DNA from: Trebonia sp963759545
GTDB taxonomy: Bacteria > Actinomycetota > Actinomycetes > Streptosporangiales > Streptosporangiaceae
Assembly (NCBI GenBank): GCA_963759545.1
Contig: CAVXAB010000049.1
Location: forward strand, 26,056 to 90,055
Reading direction: 5' to 3'
Length of the DNA stretch: 64,000 bases
This document shows positions 1-8,636 of the stretch, one piece after another (positions within the stretch are counted from its first letter, which is position 1; the number at the start of each line of letters is the position of its first letter). Position numbers and translations under genes: made by a program. The notes under the pieces are model-generated. The model made no database searches and had not been told where the DNA came from. It saw nothing but the letters and a program-made list of their open reading frames with translations.

Positions 1-1
1 C

Positions 2-427
2 GCGGCCTCACTGGTCGCCAGCTTCGTCTCCTTCTTCCTCGGCCAGGCGCTGCTGAGCAGCCACCACCTGAACGTGGCCATCACCGCTCCCGGTGCGCTG
101 CGCTCGGTCGTCGGGGCCGCCCTGTACGTGACGGTGGCCGGCTTGATCGGGGTCGCCTTGGGCGCGCTGTTCCGCAACACCGCGGCGGCGATCGCTACCT
201 TCGCCGGCGTGTTCTTCGTGATCCCGCTGCTGGCCGGGCTGCTCCCCGCTTCGATCAGCGGTCACGTGGCTCCCTACCTGCCCTCCAACGCGGGCGAGGG
301 GCTCTGGGGAGGAGCGTCCAACCTGCCGAACGCGCTGTCGCCCTGGACGGGATTCGCGCTGCTGTGCGGTTATGCTGTGGTCCTTATCGGCGCGGCGGCC
401 TGGCGGCTGCGACGAGCCGACGCCTGA
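2..427 (+). CDS. ABC-2 type transporter permease, C-terminal part (truncated by window edge)
   Basis: The frame is open from base 2 and ends in TGA at 425-427, so the start lies outside the window; an internal GTG at 74 is not needed as a start. About 141 residues remain. They show hydrophobic segments separated by short polar loops, such as ALGALFRNTAAAIATFAGVF, and a last helix near GFALLCGYAVVLIGAAAW followed by a basic end. This is the pattern of the last helices of ABC-2 family permeases of drug or antibiotic exporters, in which the short NTAAA loop motif is common. The next gene is a two-component kinase 18 bp downstream, and exporter genes are often joined to such pairs in actinomycetes. 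The ATPase partner is not visible here. Confidence 0.75.
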   Translation, partial: AASLVASFVSFFLGQALLSSHHLNVAITAPGALRSVVGAALYVTVAGLIGVALGALFRNTAAAIATFAGVFFVIPLLAGLLPASISGHVAPYLPSNAGEGLWGGASNLPNALSPWTGFALLCGYAVVLIGAAAWRLRRADA

Positions 428-445
428 CCAGGGACACTAATAGGC

Positions 446-1633
446 ATGAGGGCGCTCCGGCCAACCGGATACCCAGCGGCTCGCACGGTGCGCCGCTGGG
501 TATCCGACGTCCTGCTCACCTTGCTGGCCCTGGTGACGACCCTTCCGGCGCTGCCTCGCGACAGCACCAGGATGCACGCGGCGGAAGTCGTCGTGCTGGC
601 GATCTCGGTCGCGCCGCTGCTGGTCCGGCGGATCTGGCCCCTCCCGGTGTTCGGGTGGATTCTGCTCACCGCCATCGCCGCGGGATTGTGGTCGAAGAGC
701 GCGATCGACGGCCTGGCCCTGCTCATCGCCCTGTATACCGTGGCGTCGATGCGGCCGCGCAAGGAGGCGCTGGTCTGCGCCGGCCTGCTCGAGGTCGTCG
801 CGGTCATCGCGCTGCTGCTGTATGCGAAGAGCAGATGGTGGTTCGACGCGATCTTCGTCTCCGGCATGGTCGCCGCCGCTCTCGGGCTCGGCCTGTACTT
901 CGCCGCCCGCCGCGCCTACCTCGCCGAGCTCCATGACCGGGCGGAACGGCTGGAACGCGAGCGAGACCAGCAAGCCGCGCTCGCCGCGGCCGCCGAACGC
1001 GCCAGGATCGCCCGCGAAATGCACGACATCGTCGCCCACCACCTCACCGTCATGACCACGCTGGCCGAAGCGGCGGTCGCGACGTCGGCCAGCTCGCCGG
1101 AAAAGGCCACCGACGTCATGCGCAGCGTGGCGGTCACCGGGCGCCGGGCCCTGGCGGACACCCGTCGGCTCCTCGGCGTCCTGCGCGAGCGCGACGGTAC
1201 CGGCGCCGGCAGCGCCGAGGTCCTGCAGCCGGTGCCCGATCTCAGCCAGCTGGACGCCCTGATCGAGCAGGTCCGTTCGGCTGGACTGGACACCGCACTG
1301 GAACTGCACGGGCAGGCACCGGACGTGCCCGCGGGCGTACAGCTCGCGGTGTACCGGCTGGTGCAGGAGGCCCTCACTAACACGCTCAAGCACGGCGGTG
1401 CGGGCGCCAGCGCTTCCGTGCGGCTGAGCTTCGAGCCTGGCGAGCTGCGCGTCGACGTCAACGACGACGGCGCGGGAAGCGCCGCTCCCGCCGCGGCGGG
1501 CGTCGGCGGCGGCCTGCCCGGCATGCGCGAACGCGTACGCGCCTACGGCGGTGACGTGCAGGCAGGCCCGCGCCAGCCCGCGGGCTGGGCCGTCTCGGCG
1601 CGGCTGCCGCTGGACAACGGGGGAACCACATGA
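446..1633 (+). CDS. NarL/DesK-type sensor histidine kinase
   Basis: A 395-residue membrane kinase. Residues about 20-155 contain several hydrophobic helices, followed by a short coiled linker rich in E and R (about 160-185). The HisKA_3 dimerisation domain holds the likely phospho-acceptor histidine in EMHDIVAHHL (about residue 193). The HATPase_c domain follows, with an N-box region (VQEALTNTLKHG) and a G-box (GGGLPGMRERV). The gene overlaps the response regulator start by ATGA (1630-1633), so the two are translationally coupled. With the ABC permease just upstream, control of that exporter is a reasonable inference. The signal sensed is not visible, since no named extracellular domain can be recognised. 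Confidence 0.9.
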   Translation: MRALRPTGYPAARTVRRWVSDVLLTLLALVTTLPALPRDSTRMHAAEVVVLAISVAPLLVRRIWPLPVFGWILLTAIAAGLWSKSAIDGLALLIALYTVASMRPRKEALVCAGLLEVVAVIALLLYAKSRWWFDAIFVSGMVAAALGLGLYFAARRAYLAELHDRAERLERERDQQAALAAAAERARIAREMHDIVAHHLTVMTTLAEAAVATSASSPEKATDVMRSVAVTGRRALADTRRLLGVLRERDGTGAGSAEVLQPVPDLSQLDALIEQVRSAGLDTALELHGQAPDVPAGVQLAVYRLVQEALTNTLKHGGAGASASVRLSFEPGELRVDVNDDGAGSAAPAAAGVGGGLPGMRERVRAYGGDVQAGPRQPAGWAVSARLPLDNGGTT

Positions 1634-2295
1634 TCCGGGTACTGCTCGTCGACGATCAATCCCTGCTCCGCATGGGGTTCCGGCTGATCCTGGAGGCCGA
1701 GCCCGACATCGAGGTAGTCGGCGAGGCCGGGGACGGAGCATCCGGGGTCAGCATGGCCTCCGCCCTGCACCCCGACGTCGTGCTGATGGATGTCCGGATG
1801 CCGGGCATGGACGGGATCAAGGCGACGGCCTCGATCATCGCGGCCGGCCCGGCCAGCAAGGTCCTCATCCTGACCACGTTCGACCTGGACCAGTACGTCT
1901 TCGCCGGGCTCAAAGCCGGCGCCAGCGGCTTCATGCTGAAAGACGCGCCGCCTGCTGAACTGCTCGCCGCCATCCGCACCGTCGCCGGCGGTGACGCGGT
2001 CCTTGCCCCCACGACCACACGGCGGCTCATCGACCAGTTCGCACCGCTGCTACCCGACCCGGGCAAGCAGCAAGACCGCGACGCGATGCTCAGCAAGCTC
2101 ACCGACCGGGAACGAACCGTGTTCGCCGAGCTCGCCGCCGGGCGATCCAACCGTGAGATCGCCACCGAGCTGCACCTATCCGAAGGCACGGTCAAGATCC
2201 ACGTCGGGCGGATACTGACCAAGCTCGGCCTCCGCGACCGGGTCCAGGCCGTCGTGCTGGCCTACGAATCCGGCCTCATCACACCAGGAAGCTGA
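1630..2295 (+). CDS. NarL/LuxR-family response regulator
   Basis: A 221-residue protein with an N-terminal receiver domain: acidic pocket DD at residues 8-9, phospho-acceptor D54 in VLMDVRMPGMDG, and the conserved Lys in FMLKDAPP. A C-terminal LuxR-type HTH follows (LTDRERTVFAELAAGRSNREIATELHLSEGTV split across about residues 150-185). It is the cognate partner of the upstream kinase, with the ATG inside the kinase stop region. The gene ends 25 bp before the convergent LysR gene. Targets cannot be read from the sequence; the adjacent ABC permease operon is the most likely. Confidence 0.93.
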   Translation: MIRVLLVDDQSLLRMGFRLILEAEPDIEVVGEAGDGASGVSMASALHPDVVLMDVRMPGMDGIKATASIIAAGPASKVLILTTFDLDQYVFAGLKAGASGFMLKDAPPAELLAAIRTVAGGDAVLAPTTTRRLIDQFAPLLPDPGKQQDRDAMLSKLTDRERTVFAELAAGRSNREIATELHLSEGTVKIHVGRILTKLGLRDRVQAVVLAYESGLITPGS

Positions 2296-2320
2296 CCCTC
2301 TCCTCAGCCGTCAGCGACCT

Positions 2321-3229
2321 CTATTCCGTCAAGATGCGGAGGCGCTCGCGGCATAGCTGGGCGATCGCTTGCGCGCGGCGCGTCGGGCGAGTGTTGGCCG
2401 CGGTCAGCAGCACGACAGAGAGCGCGGGGGCGTCGTCGCGGATCGGAACGGCGGCCACCGGGTGCCCGTCCAGCGACACCGAGACCTTCGGCTGCAAGTT
2501 CAGCACCGTGTAAGCCAGGCCGCGGCCCACCAGTGCGCGGCAGGTCTCCACGCTCGCCGAGCGGTAGCGCACCGTGGGGGTGACCCCGGCGCTGCTGAAG
2601 ATCCGCTGGAAGTAGTCGCGGCTGTGCGGCAGGTCCAGCAGGACCATCGGCTCCTCGGCCAGCTCAGCCAGCCGCACCGAGCGGCGCTTGGACCACCGGT
2701 GCGTGCCGGGGAGCAGCACGTAAGGCGGCAGGCTATACAGCGGCTGCTGAGTCAGCCGGTCATCCTCGATTAGGTCGTAGCCGATGCCAAGTTCGAACCT
2801 TCCACTGGCGACGCCCTCGGCGAGCTCGGCCAGGTTCACCTCAGCCGTCTCAACCTGCAGTCCAGGGAACTGCTCGGCGGCGGTCGCGAGCAACTCAGGC
2901 AGCACGTAGGGGGCAGGGACGGAAAAGCACCCGATCTGGACTGTTCCGGTGAGCGAGTTACCGAGGCCCTCGGCGGCGCCGAGCAAGTCGGCCGCCTGAG
3001 CCAGGAGCTGACGGCTGGCCACCAGCAGTTCCCGGCCGGCCGGGGTGAGGCTGATCCCGCGGGCGTGGTGGCGCACCAGCAGTTGCACCTGGAATGCCTT
3101 CTCCAGGTCGGCAAGCGCGGTGGACATGGCCGACTGGGACAGGTGTACCGCCTCGGCGGCCTGGGTGACCGTTCCCGCCTCGGCGGCAGCCACGAAGTAC
3201 TGCAACTGGCGCAGCGTGTACTCGGGGAT
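2321..3229 (-). CDS. LysR-family transcriptional regulator
   Basis: A LysR regulator with an N-terminal winged HTH (AAEAVHLSQSAMSTALADLE) and a substrate-binding domain to the C-terminus. The start is unusual. The first canonical start in frame is TTG at 3205, which cuts off the expected opening residues of the family (PEYTLRQ before LQYFVAAAE). An ideal AGGAGG at 3240-3235 sits 5 nt before an ATC codon at 3229-3227, exactly where the family start is expected. Translation may begin at this near-cognate ATC, or the base may be a sequencing error for ATG. The gene lies last in the minus-strand operon and probably controls the monooxygenase/RidA/M20 genes and the divergent permease/nitrilase genes. 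Confidence 0.85.
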   Translation of the reverse strand: MPEYTLRQLQYFVAAAEAGTVTQAAEAVHLSQSAMSTALADLEKAFQVQLLVRHHARGISLTPAGRELLVASRQLLAQAADLLGAAEGLGNSLTGTVQIGCFSVPAPYVLPELLATAAEQFPGLQVETAEVNLAELAEGVASGRFELGIGYDLIEDDRLTQQPLYSLPPYVLLPGTHRWSKRRSVRLAELAEEPMVLLDLPHSRDYFQRIFSSAGVTPTVRYRSASVETCRALVGRGLAYTVLNLQPKVSVSLDGHPVAAVPIRDDAPALSVVLLTAANTRPTRRAQAIAQLCRERLRILTE

Positions 3230-4497
3230 CCCTGCCTCCTTGCACCGATCATGCCGAATCTAAGGCTCAGCAACATCGATTGTACAGATCTTGCCCCCGC
3301 AAGCCAGAACGGATGCTCCGCGAGCGGGCAGCCCACCTGATCCAGTGACCAGCAAAATAAGCCCGCGAGCACAGCGTCGATCGCCGTCTGCGCCAGCAGC
3401 ACCGCGCCGTCGCGTACCGCCTGGTCGCCAGCGGGTGTCACCGTGGCGGCGGCGAAAGCGGGCTGGTGGTTGACCGCCGGCAGCGAGCCGATGCCAAGGT
3501 AGGGATGGATGGCCCGCACCCGCTGCGAGACGTTGCCCATGTCAGTGGAGGCGGTCGCCATGCCCCGTGGCCCGGTCTCGGCGAGATCCATGTCGCGGCC
3601 AAGCGCGGCCCCGTTGGCGGCGAAAAGCCTGGCCAGCTGCTCGTCGTTACGGAACTCCGCATAGCGCGGACTGGTCTCGCTCAGCTCCCACTCGCACCCG
3701 GCCGCCATGGCGCCCGCCTCGAAGCACGCCCTTACCCGGGCGAAGGCACCGTCGAGCTCGGCCAGCGTGTCCGCGCGCACGTACCAGGAGCCGCGGGCGA
3801 TCTCGGGTATCGCGTTGGGCGCGGTGCCGGCCTCGGTGACGATGCCGTGCACGCGCACCGACTGGGCCAGTTGCTGCCGGAGCAGGCCGATGCCGACTTG
3901 CGCGATCGTGAAGGCATCAGCCGCGTTGCGGCCGAGATGGGGGTAGGCGCCCGCGTGTGAAGTGACGCCCCGGTAGGAGACGTCGAAGTGCGCCACGGCG
4001 CGCGGCCGGGCGTAGACGGCGTCGGCGGGTCCTGGGTGGATCATCATCGCGAACGCCAGGTCGTCGAAGCACCCCGCCTCGAGCATCGGGATCTTCCCGC
4101 CGCCGCCCTCTTCGGCCGGGGTGCCGAGCACGCGGATGCCGATGCCCAGGTCGGCGGCGACGCTGGCCAGGGCCTCGGCGGCGCCCACGGCGGTCGCCGC
4201 GATGATGTTGTGACCGCAGGCGTGGCCGAGGCCGGGGAGGGCGTCGTACTCCGCGACGAGGCCGACGGTGAAGGCCCCTGCGCCGTATTCGGCGACGAAC
4301 GCGGTGGGCAGGCCCGCGGCCCCGCGCTCGACCGCGAAACCGCGGGCCGCAAGCTCGTCGGCCAGGAACGCTGACGAGGCAGTCTCCCGCCAGGCGGTCT
4401 CGGGGCTCTCGTGCAGTCGGCGGCTGATGCCGACCAGCGCGCCGAGCCGCTCATCCACCGCCTCGGCCACCCGCCCCTTCAGCGCCTCCCGCGGCAT
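2836..4497 (-). CDS. M20-family amidohydrolase/peptidase with unexplained C-terminal read-through
   Basis: A metallo-hydrolase of the M20D type (p-aminobenzoyl-glutamate hydrolase/aminoacylase-like), which hydrolyses amide bonds of N-acylated small molecules. It shows the metal-site motifs AEYDALPGLGHACGHN and PAEEGGGGK and the dimerisation domain (SYRGVTSHAGAYPHLGRNAADA). The start at 4497 (MPREALKGRV) lies 19 bp after the DUF1028 stop; an upstream ATG at 4569 would overlap that gene. The recognisable fold ends near AIDAVLAG at about 3365. The frame then has no stop and runs about 500 bp to 2836, across the LysR gene in another frame. The last roughly 170 residues are probably not functional, and the natural stop has been lost or mis-sequenced. 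Confidence 0.85.
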   Translation of the reverse strand: MPREALKGRVAEAVDERLGALVGISRRLHESPETAWRETASSAFLADELAARGFAVERGAAGLPTAFVAEYGAGAFTVGLVAEYDALPGLGHACGHNIIAATAVGAAEALASVAADLGIGIRVLGTPAEEGGGGKIPMLEAGCFDDLAFAMMIHPGPADAVYARPRAVAHFDVSYRGVTSHAGAYPHLGRNAADAFTIAQVGIGLLRQQLAQSVRVHGIVTEAGTAPNAIPEIARGSWYVRADTLAELDGAFARVRACFEAGAMAAGCEWELSETSPRYAEFRNDEQLARLFAANGAALGRDMDLAETGPRGMATASTDMGNVSQRVRAIHPYLGIGSLPAVNHQPAFAAATVTPAGDQAVRDGAVLLAQTAIDAVLAGLFCWSLDQVGCPLAEHPFWLAGARSVQSMLLSLRFGMIGARRQGSPSTRCASCSTSWLPPRRERSPRPPRRYTCPSRPCPPRLPTWRRHSRCNCWCATTPAGSASPRPAGNCWWPAVSSWLRRPTCSAPPRASVTRSPEQSRSGAFPSLPPTCCLSCSRPPPSSSLDCRLRRLR

Positions 4498-4516
4498 CAG
4501 CGTCCCCGGGCCGGCA

Positions 4517-5191
4517 TCAGCGGTCCCCTGGCACGCCGTAGGAGGGCGCGGCCTCGGGGTCGAGGGCACGCGTGAGGTAGTCCCGCTTCTGCGGCAGCCA
4601 GAGCGCCAGCAGCCGGCCGAGCTCGGCCGCCGGGTCGTCGGCGTCGTCCACGCGCAGGTCCGTCACCCGCCAGGCGGCGCTCTCGACTACCGCGAGGCCG
4701 GCGGAACGCACCGGCCCCTCCTCACCGCCCGCGGCGAGTCCGCCGAGGAATCCGGCCAGCAGGCGCTCCTCGAAGGTGGCCGCCGCGCTGGCCTGGTAGG
4801 AGTCGATCATGGCCTGCACCACGTGGGCGCCGGCGAGCATGTTGCCCGCGGCGACCGCCTGGTGCCCGGTCGCGGCGGCATAGGTGCCGAGCGCGCGGGC
4901 ACCGGAGAAGTGCGCGACCCGGCCGGCCGCATCCACGACGGTGAGCTGGCGGTGCTCGGGATGCTTCTCTTCCGCGACCGCCAGCTCAAGAGCGTCCTGG
5001 GCGGGAGACCCGGCCTGGAGCAGGTCGAGCAGGCGCGGCCCGAGCGCCGGGTTGGTGACGTTCTGCGAGGCCGCCACGCCCACGAGGGGACGCAGGTGCA
5101 GGCAACGCGCGGCCACGGCGGGGCTCGACGAGCTGAGCACCATTCCGAACGCCCCCGTGGCCGGGTCGCGCGCGGCCAGCGAGAACGTCAT
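4517..5191 (-). CDS. DUF1028 family protein (Ntn-hydrolase-like)
   Basis: A 224-residue protein starting at MTFSLAARDPATGAFGMVLS, the standard opening of DUF1028. Further family blocks follow: VGVAASQNVTNPALGPRLLDLL, RQLTVVDAAGRVAHFSG, and HQAVAAGNMLAGAHVVQAM. The family resembles Ntn hydrolases in sequence; its substrate is not established. The start codon overlaps the RidA stop (ATGA at 5191-5188), and M20 follows 19 bp later, so all three are co-translated. DUF1028, RidA and M20 genes recur together in catabolic operons, which supports a role in clearing amide or imine intermediates. Confidence 0.88.
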   Translation of the reverse strand: MTFSLAARDPATGAFGMVLSSSSPAVAARCLHLRPLVGVAASQNVTNPALGPRLLDLLQAGSPAQDALELAVAEEKHPEHRQLTVVDAAGRVAHFSGARALGTYAAATGHQAVAAGNMLAGAHVVQAMIDSYQASAAATFEERLLAGFLGGLAAGGEEGPVRSAGLAVVESAAWRVTDLRVDDADDPAAELGRLLALWLPQKRDYLTRALDPEAAPSYGVPGDR

Positions 5192-5622
5192 GACGCCCCG
5201 CTGATCACCGCGGTCGCGTCGATCTCCACCAGCCACTCGGGCCGCGCGAGGGCCTCGACGACGAGCCCGGTCGAGACGGGGTAGACGCCCTTCAGCCACC
5301 GGCCCATCACCCGGTACACCGGTTCGCGGTATCGGATGTCGGTGAGGTAGACGATCACTTTCACGATGTCGGCGAGACCGCTGCCGGCTTCGCGCAGCAG
5401 CAGGTCGATGTTGGCCATCGCCTTCTCTGCCTGCGCTTCGACGTCCCCGATGCCCACGCTTTCCCTGGTTTCGAGGTCCTGTCCGATCTGGCCGCGCAGG
5501 TAGACGACGCCGTTCGCGACAACGGCCTGGCACAGGTCGTTGTCGAGGCTTTGCTCCGGGTAGGTGTCCTTCGTGTTGAACGGACGGATGCGCTTGTGGG
5601 TAGGCAAGTTAACCGTGTTCAC
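5188..5622 (-). CDS. RidA/YjgF family protein, atypical active site
   Basis: A 144-residue Rid-family protein. The core (VVYLRGQIGQDLETRESVG, QAEKAMANIDLLLREAGSGL, VIVYLTDIRYREPVYRVM, WLVEIDATAV) is clear. Archetypal RidA enzymes hydrolyse 2-aminoacrylate-type enamines using an Arg in the PARTTV motif. Here the equivalent stretch reads PVSTGLVV, so that Arg is absent and this is probably a Rid subgroup with another activity. The start is GTG at 5622, overlapping the monooxygenase stop as GTGA. It is the second gene of the operon. Confidence 0.9.
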   Translation of the reverse strand: MNTVNLPTHKRIRPFNTKDTYPEQSLDNDLCQAVVANGVVYLRGQIGQDLETRESVGIGDVEAQAEKAMANIDLLLREAGSGLADIVKVIVYLTDIRYREPVYRVMGRWLKGVYPVSTGLVVEALARPEWLVEIDATAVISGAS

Positions 5623-6905
5623 CTTCCGTAGACGACGGCATCGGACGGGCCGACCGCCGCGGCCCCGTAGGCGTGATATCCCCGCTGCATCTGGATGTGG
5701 TCGGCGAGGTACTTGGCGTCGTGCCAGACCCCCCAGATGAAGCTCGATCCGCGCCGCGACTGCCAGGGCAGGCCCAAGAAGTAGACGCCGGGCTCGGACG
5801 ACACGCCCCGCTGGTGCTTCGGCTTTCCATTCGAGTCGAACGCGTCAACGTTCAGCCAGCCGTAGTCGGCGGTGAAACCCGTCGCCCAGACGACCGAGGT
5901 CACCCCGGCACGACCGAGATCAAGTGAGAGTACGGGGCTGGTCACGCACCCCGGGTCGGGACCCAGGAGGTGAGCGTCCGGCTCCTCGGGGAGATCCAGG
6001 CCATTGCGCGAGGTATAGGCGTCGGCCTCGTCGAGCAGCGACAGGTAGTTGGCGTCGCCGTTCGCGATGTTGTCGCCGAGGTCCGGCGCGAAGCGCATGG
6101 TTCCGTTGTCGAAAGCAGCGGCCCGGCCGACGAGTTGAATGCCGCTGGCGGCGAGGGCGCGGAAGTCAACGGTGTGTCCGCCGTGCGCGCCGCTGACCGC
6201 GATGGTGACGTGCTCGGCGCCCAGGGGAGGGGTCGCGGCTTCCCACTTGCCGAGAACTCCGAGCCACCAGACGAAGTCGCGCCCGCGGTACCTTCGCGGT
6301 GGCCGGTCGTGCGGGCCGACCGAGAGGTAAACCTGCCGACCCGACTTCTGGAGCTCTTCGGCGATCTGCACCCCCGATGACCCGGCCCCGACCACGAGGA
6401 CGGCGCCGTCTGGCAGTTGCCGCGGATTGCGGTAGGAGCTGGAGTGGATTGTCAAAAACCCGGCGGAGGAGGGAACGATCGCCGGGATCACCGGGCGCTG
6501 GAACGGGCCGGTCGCGGCCACGACGTAGCGCGCGGCGATGACTCCGTCCGAGGTCTCCACGCGGAAGCCGGGCCGTCCGGCGTTCTTGCGCACGGACGTC
6601 ACCTCGACGCCGCAACGGATCGGCGCCCCGATCTTCTCCGCGTAGGCGACGAAGTAGTCCGCGACCTGCTCCTTCGAGGCGAAACCATCGGGGTCGAGGC
6701 CGGCGAACTCAAGGCCGGGGAACCGGTCGTGCCAGGCGGGTCCGTTGGCGACCAGGGAATCCCACCGCTCCGAGCGCCACCGCTCGGCGATGCGGTGGCG
6801 CTCCACGACGAGGTGCGGCACGCCGTAGCCGTTCAGGTGCTCGCTCATCGCCACCCCGGCCTGGCCCGCACCGACGACGAGGACTTCGATCTCCTGGCTC
6901 GACAT
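5619..6905 (-). CDS. Flavin-containing monooxygenase (FMO/BVMO-like)
   Basis: A 428-residue FAD/NADPH monooxygenase, starting at MSSQEIEVLVVGAGQAGVAM (6905) behind a GGAGGGG ribosome site. It shows the first Rossmann GxGxxG (VVGAGQAG), a second one for NADPH (VLVVGAGSSGVQIAEEL), and between them an FMO-type signature ending in HSSSY (GFLTIHSSSYRNP). The C-terminal part (GVYFLGLPWQSRRGSSFIWGV) is typical of FMO/YUCCA/CzcO-like proteins. It is the first gene of the minus-strand operon with RidA, DUF1028 and M20, so it probably performs the first oxygenation of an imported nitrogen compound. Earlier in-frame starts up to 7040 lie in AT-richer intergenic sequence and are unlikely. Confidence 0.9.
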   Translation of the reverse strand: MSSQEIEVLVVGAGQAGVAMSEHLNGYGVPHLVVERHRIAERWRSERWDSLVANGPAWHDRFPGLEFAGLDPDGFASKEQVADYFVAYAEKIGAPIRCGVEVTSVRKNAGRPGFRVETSDGVIAARYVVAATGPFQRPVIPAIVPSSAGFLTIHSSSYRNPRQLPDGAVLVVGAGSSGVQIAEELQKSGRQVYLSVGPHDRPPRRYRGRDFVWWLGVLGKWEAATPPLGAEHVTIAVSGAHGGHTVDFRALAASGIQLVGRAAAFDNGTMRFAPDLGDNIANGDANYLSLLDEADAYTSRNGLDLPEEPDAHLLGPDPGCVTSPVLSLDLGRAGVTSVVWATGFTADYGWLNVDAFDSNGKPKHQRGVSSEPGVYFLGLPWQSRRGSSFIWGVWHDAKYLADHIQMQRGYHAYGAAAVGPSDAVVYGR

Positions 6906-7193
6906 CCGCCCCTCCACTCCGAATCGCCCAGTGCGCGAGTTCAGTGCTCCGAGTCTGGGATGAAGTCGAGCAGATAGCAAATAGATGTTGTTGACGTTCA
7001 AGATCGGAAAGTCAGATGACCGGCACCCGCACGGCTGCATCGGTTCAATAGATGCAAAGCTTCGGAAAACGCTGGTGAGATGTATATAGACAGTTCGGTG
7101 ACACTGGAGACATCGTTACTTAACCGTCTGCGGGTCGCAGCGACGCGGTGTTCGCGAGGCGGGACGTTGTCTCGTGAAAGGACTCCGCCCAGA

Positions 7194-8636
7194 ATGAGCG
7201 CCGTAACGACGCCCACCGAACAGCCTCAGCGGATCGAGGACGCCACCATACAGCCGATCCCTGACGCGGACCGGCACGGCAAGGCACGGGACCTGTTCAC
7301 CATCTGGTTCGGCTCCAACATCATGGTCCTCACGATCGTCACCGGCGCCCTGGCCACGACCGTGTTCTCGCAGCCGTTCTGGTCGGCGGTCGTCGCGATC
7401 GTGATCGGCAACCTCGTCGGCGCGGTCTTCATGGCGCTGCACTCCGCGCAGGGACCGCGACTCGGCGTGCCGCAGATGGTGCAGACGCGCGGCCAGTTCG
7501 GCTCCTACGGGTCGCTGCTCGTCATCCTCATCGTGGTCATCATGTACGTCGGCTTCTTCGCGTCCAACCTCGTGCTCGGCGGGCAGTCACTGAGCACGAT
7601 GAGCTCGCACATCAGCACCAACGAGGGCATCGTGATCGTCGGCGTCGTGAGCGTGACGGCGACGATCTTCGGCTACGACCTCATTCACGCCTACACCAGG
7701 GTCATGACCTACCTCTCGGGCGCGGTGCTGGTGCTGGCCTTCGTCTGGATGGTCTTCGTCCACCACCTCCCGGCCAACTTCTTCTCCAGCGGCCACTTCG
7801 GCATCGCGGGCTTCATGGGGACGATCTCGGTCGCCGCCCTCTGGCAGATTGCCTATGCTCCGTACGTCTCCGACTACTCCCGCTACATGCCACGGGAGAC
7901 CGGCTCACGCCCCGCGTTCTGGGCGAGCTACACCGGCTGCAGCATCGGCTCGATCCTCCCGATGATCCTCGGCGCGATGGTCGGTCTCGCCGTCACCGGG
8001 GCGGACGTTGTCCAGGGCCTGACGACGATGACGAGCGGTATCAGCGTCCTCGTCGTGGTCGTGTTCTCGATCGGCATCGCGGCCACGAACGCGATGAACC
8101 TGTACTGCGGCACCCTGTCGACGCTCACCGTCGGGCAGACCCTGATGCCGCGCTTCTCGCCGCGCGCCAGGGCCCGGGCGATGATCGCGATCGTGCTCTT
8201 CGGCATCTCGCTGATCCTGGCGCTGGTGGCGCAGAACAACTTCCTGGTCAACTACGAGAACTTCATCTCGCTGCTGCTGTACGTCCTGGTGCCGTGGACA
8301 GCCGTCAACCTCGTCGACTACTACCTGGTCCAGCACGGCGACTACGTCGTCGACGACTTCTTCCGCGCCGACGGCGGGCGCTACGGCCGGGTCAACTGGG
8401 TCGCGATTGCCGCCTACGTGCTCGGCATTTGCATCCAGGTGCCGTTCATCGTCACCACGCTCTACACCGGCCCGGTCGGGTCGGCGCTGCACGGCGTGGA
8501 CCTTTCGTGGATCGTCGGCCTCCTTGTCGTCAGCCCCGTCTACTACCTGGGGGCCAAGCGGTTCCGCTCCGCTCACTTGCCGGCGAACCGGGCCGCGGGA
8601 CTCGTGCCGGCCAGGTCCGCCGAGGAGTCCGCATGA
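7194..8636 (+). CDS. NCS1 family nucleobase/cytosine permease
   Basis: A 480-residue secondary transporter with about 12 membrane helices. The start is ATG 7194 (MSAVTTPTEQ) behind GAAAGGA; longer in-frame starts lack family similarity. Family signs are the early block KARDLFTIWFGSNIMVLTIVTGAL, LGVPQMVQTRGQFGSYGSL, and the middle block ALWQIAYAPYVSDYSRYMPR. NCS1 carriers bring in purines, pyrimidines, hydantoins, allantoin or related heterocycles with Na+ or H+. It overlaps the nitrilase gene (ATGA) and is divergent from the monooxygenase operon, with about 290 bp between for shared control. Confidence 0.92.
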   Translation: MSAVTTPTEQPQRIEDATIQPIPDADRHGKARDLFTIWFGSNIMVLTIVTGALATTVFSQPFWSAVVAIVIGNLVGAVFMALHSAQGPRLGVPQMVQTRGQFGSYGSLLVILIVVIMYVGFFASNLVLGGQSLSTMSSHISTNEGIVIVGVVSVTATIFGYDLIHAYTRVMTYLSGAVLVLAFVWMVFVHHLPANFFSSGHFGIAGFMGTISVAALWQIAYAPYVSDYSRYMPRETGSRPAFWASYTGCSIGSILPMILGAMVGLAVTGADVVQGLTTMTSGISVLVVVVFSIGIAATNAMNLYCGTLSTLTVGQTLMPRFSPRARARAMIAIVLFGISLILALVAQNNFLVNYENFISLLLYVLVPWTAVNLVDYYLVQHGDYVVDDFFRADGGRYGRVNWVAIAAYVLGICIQVPFIVTTLYTGPVGSALHGVDLSWIVGLLVVSPVYYLGAKRFRSAHLPANRAAGLVPARSAEESA

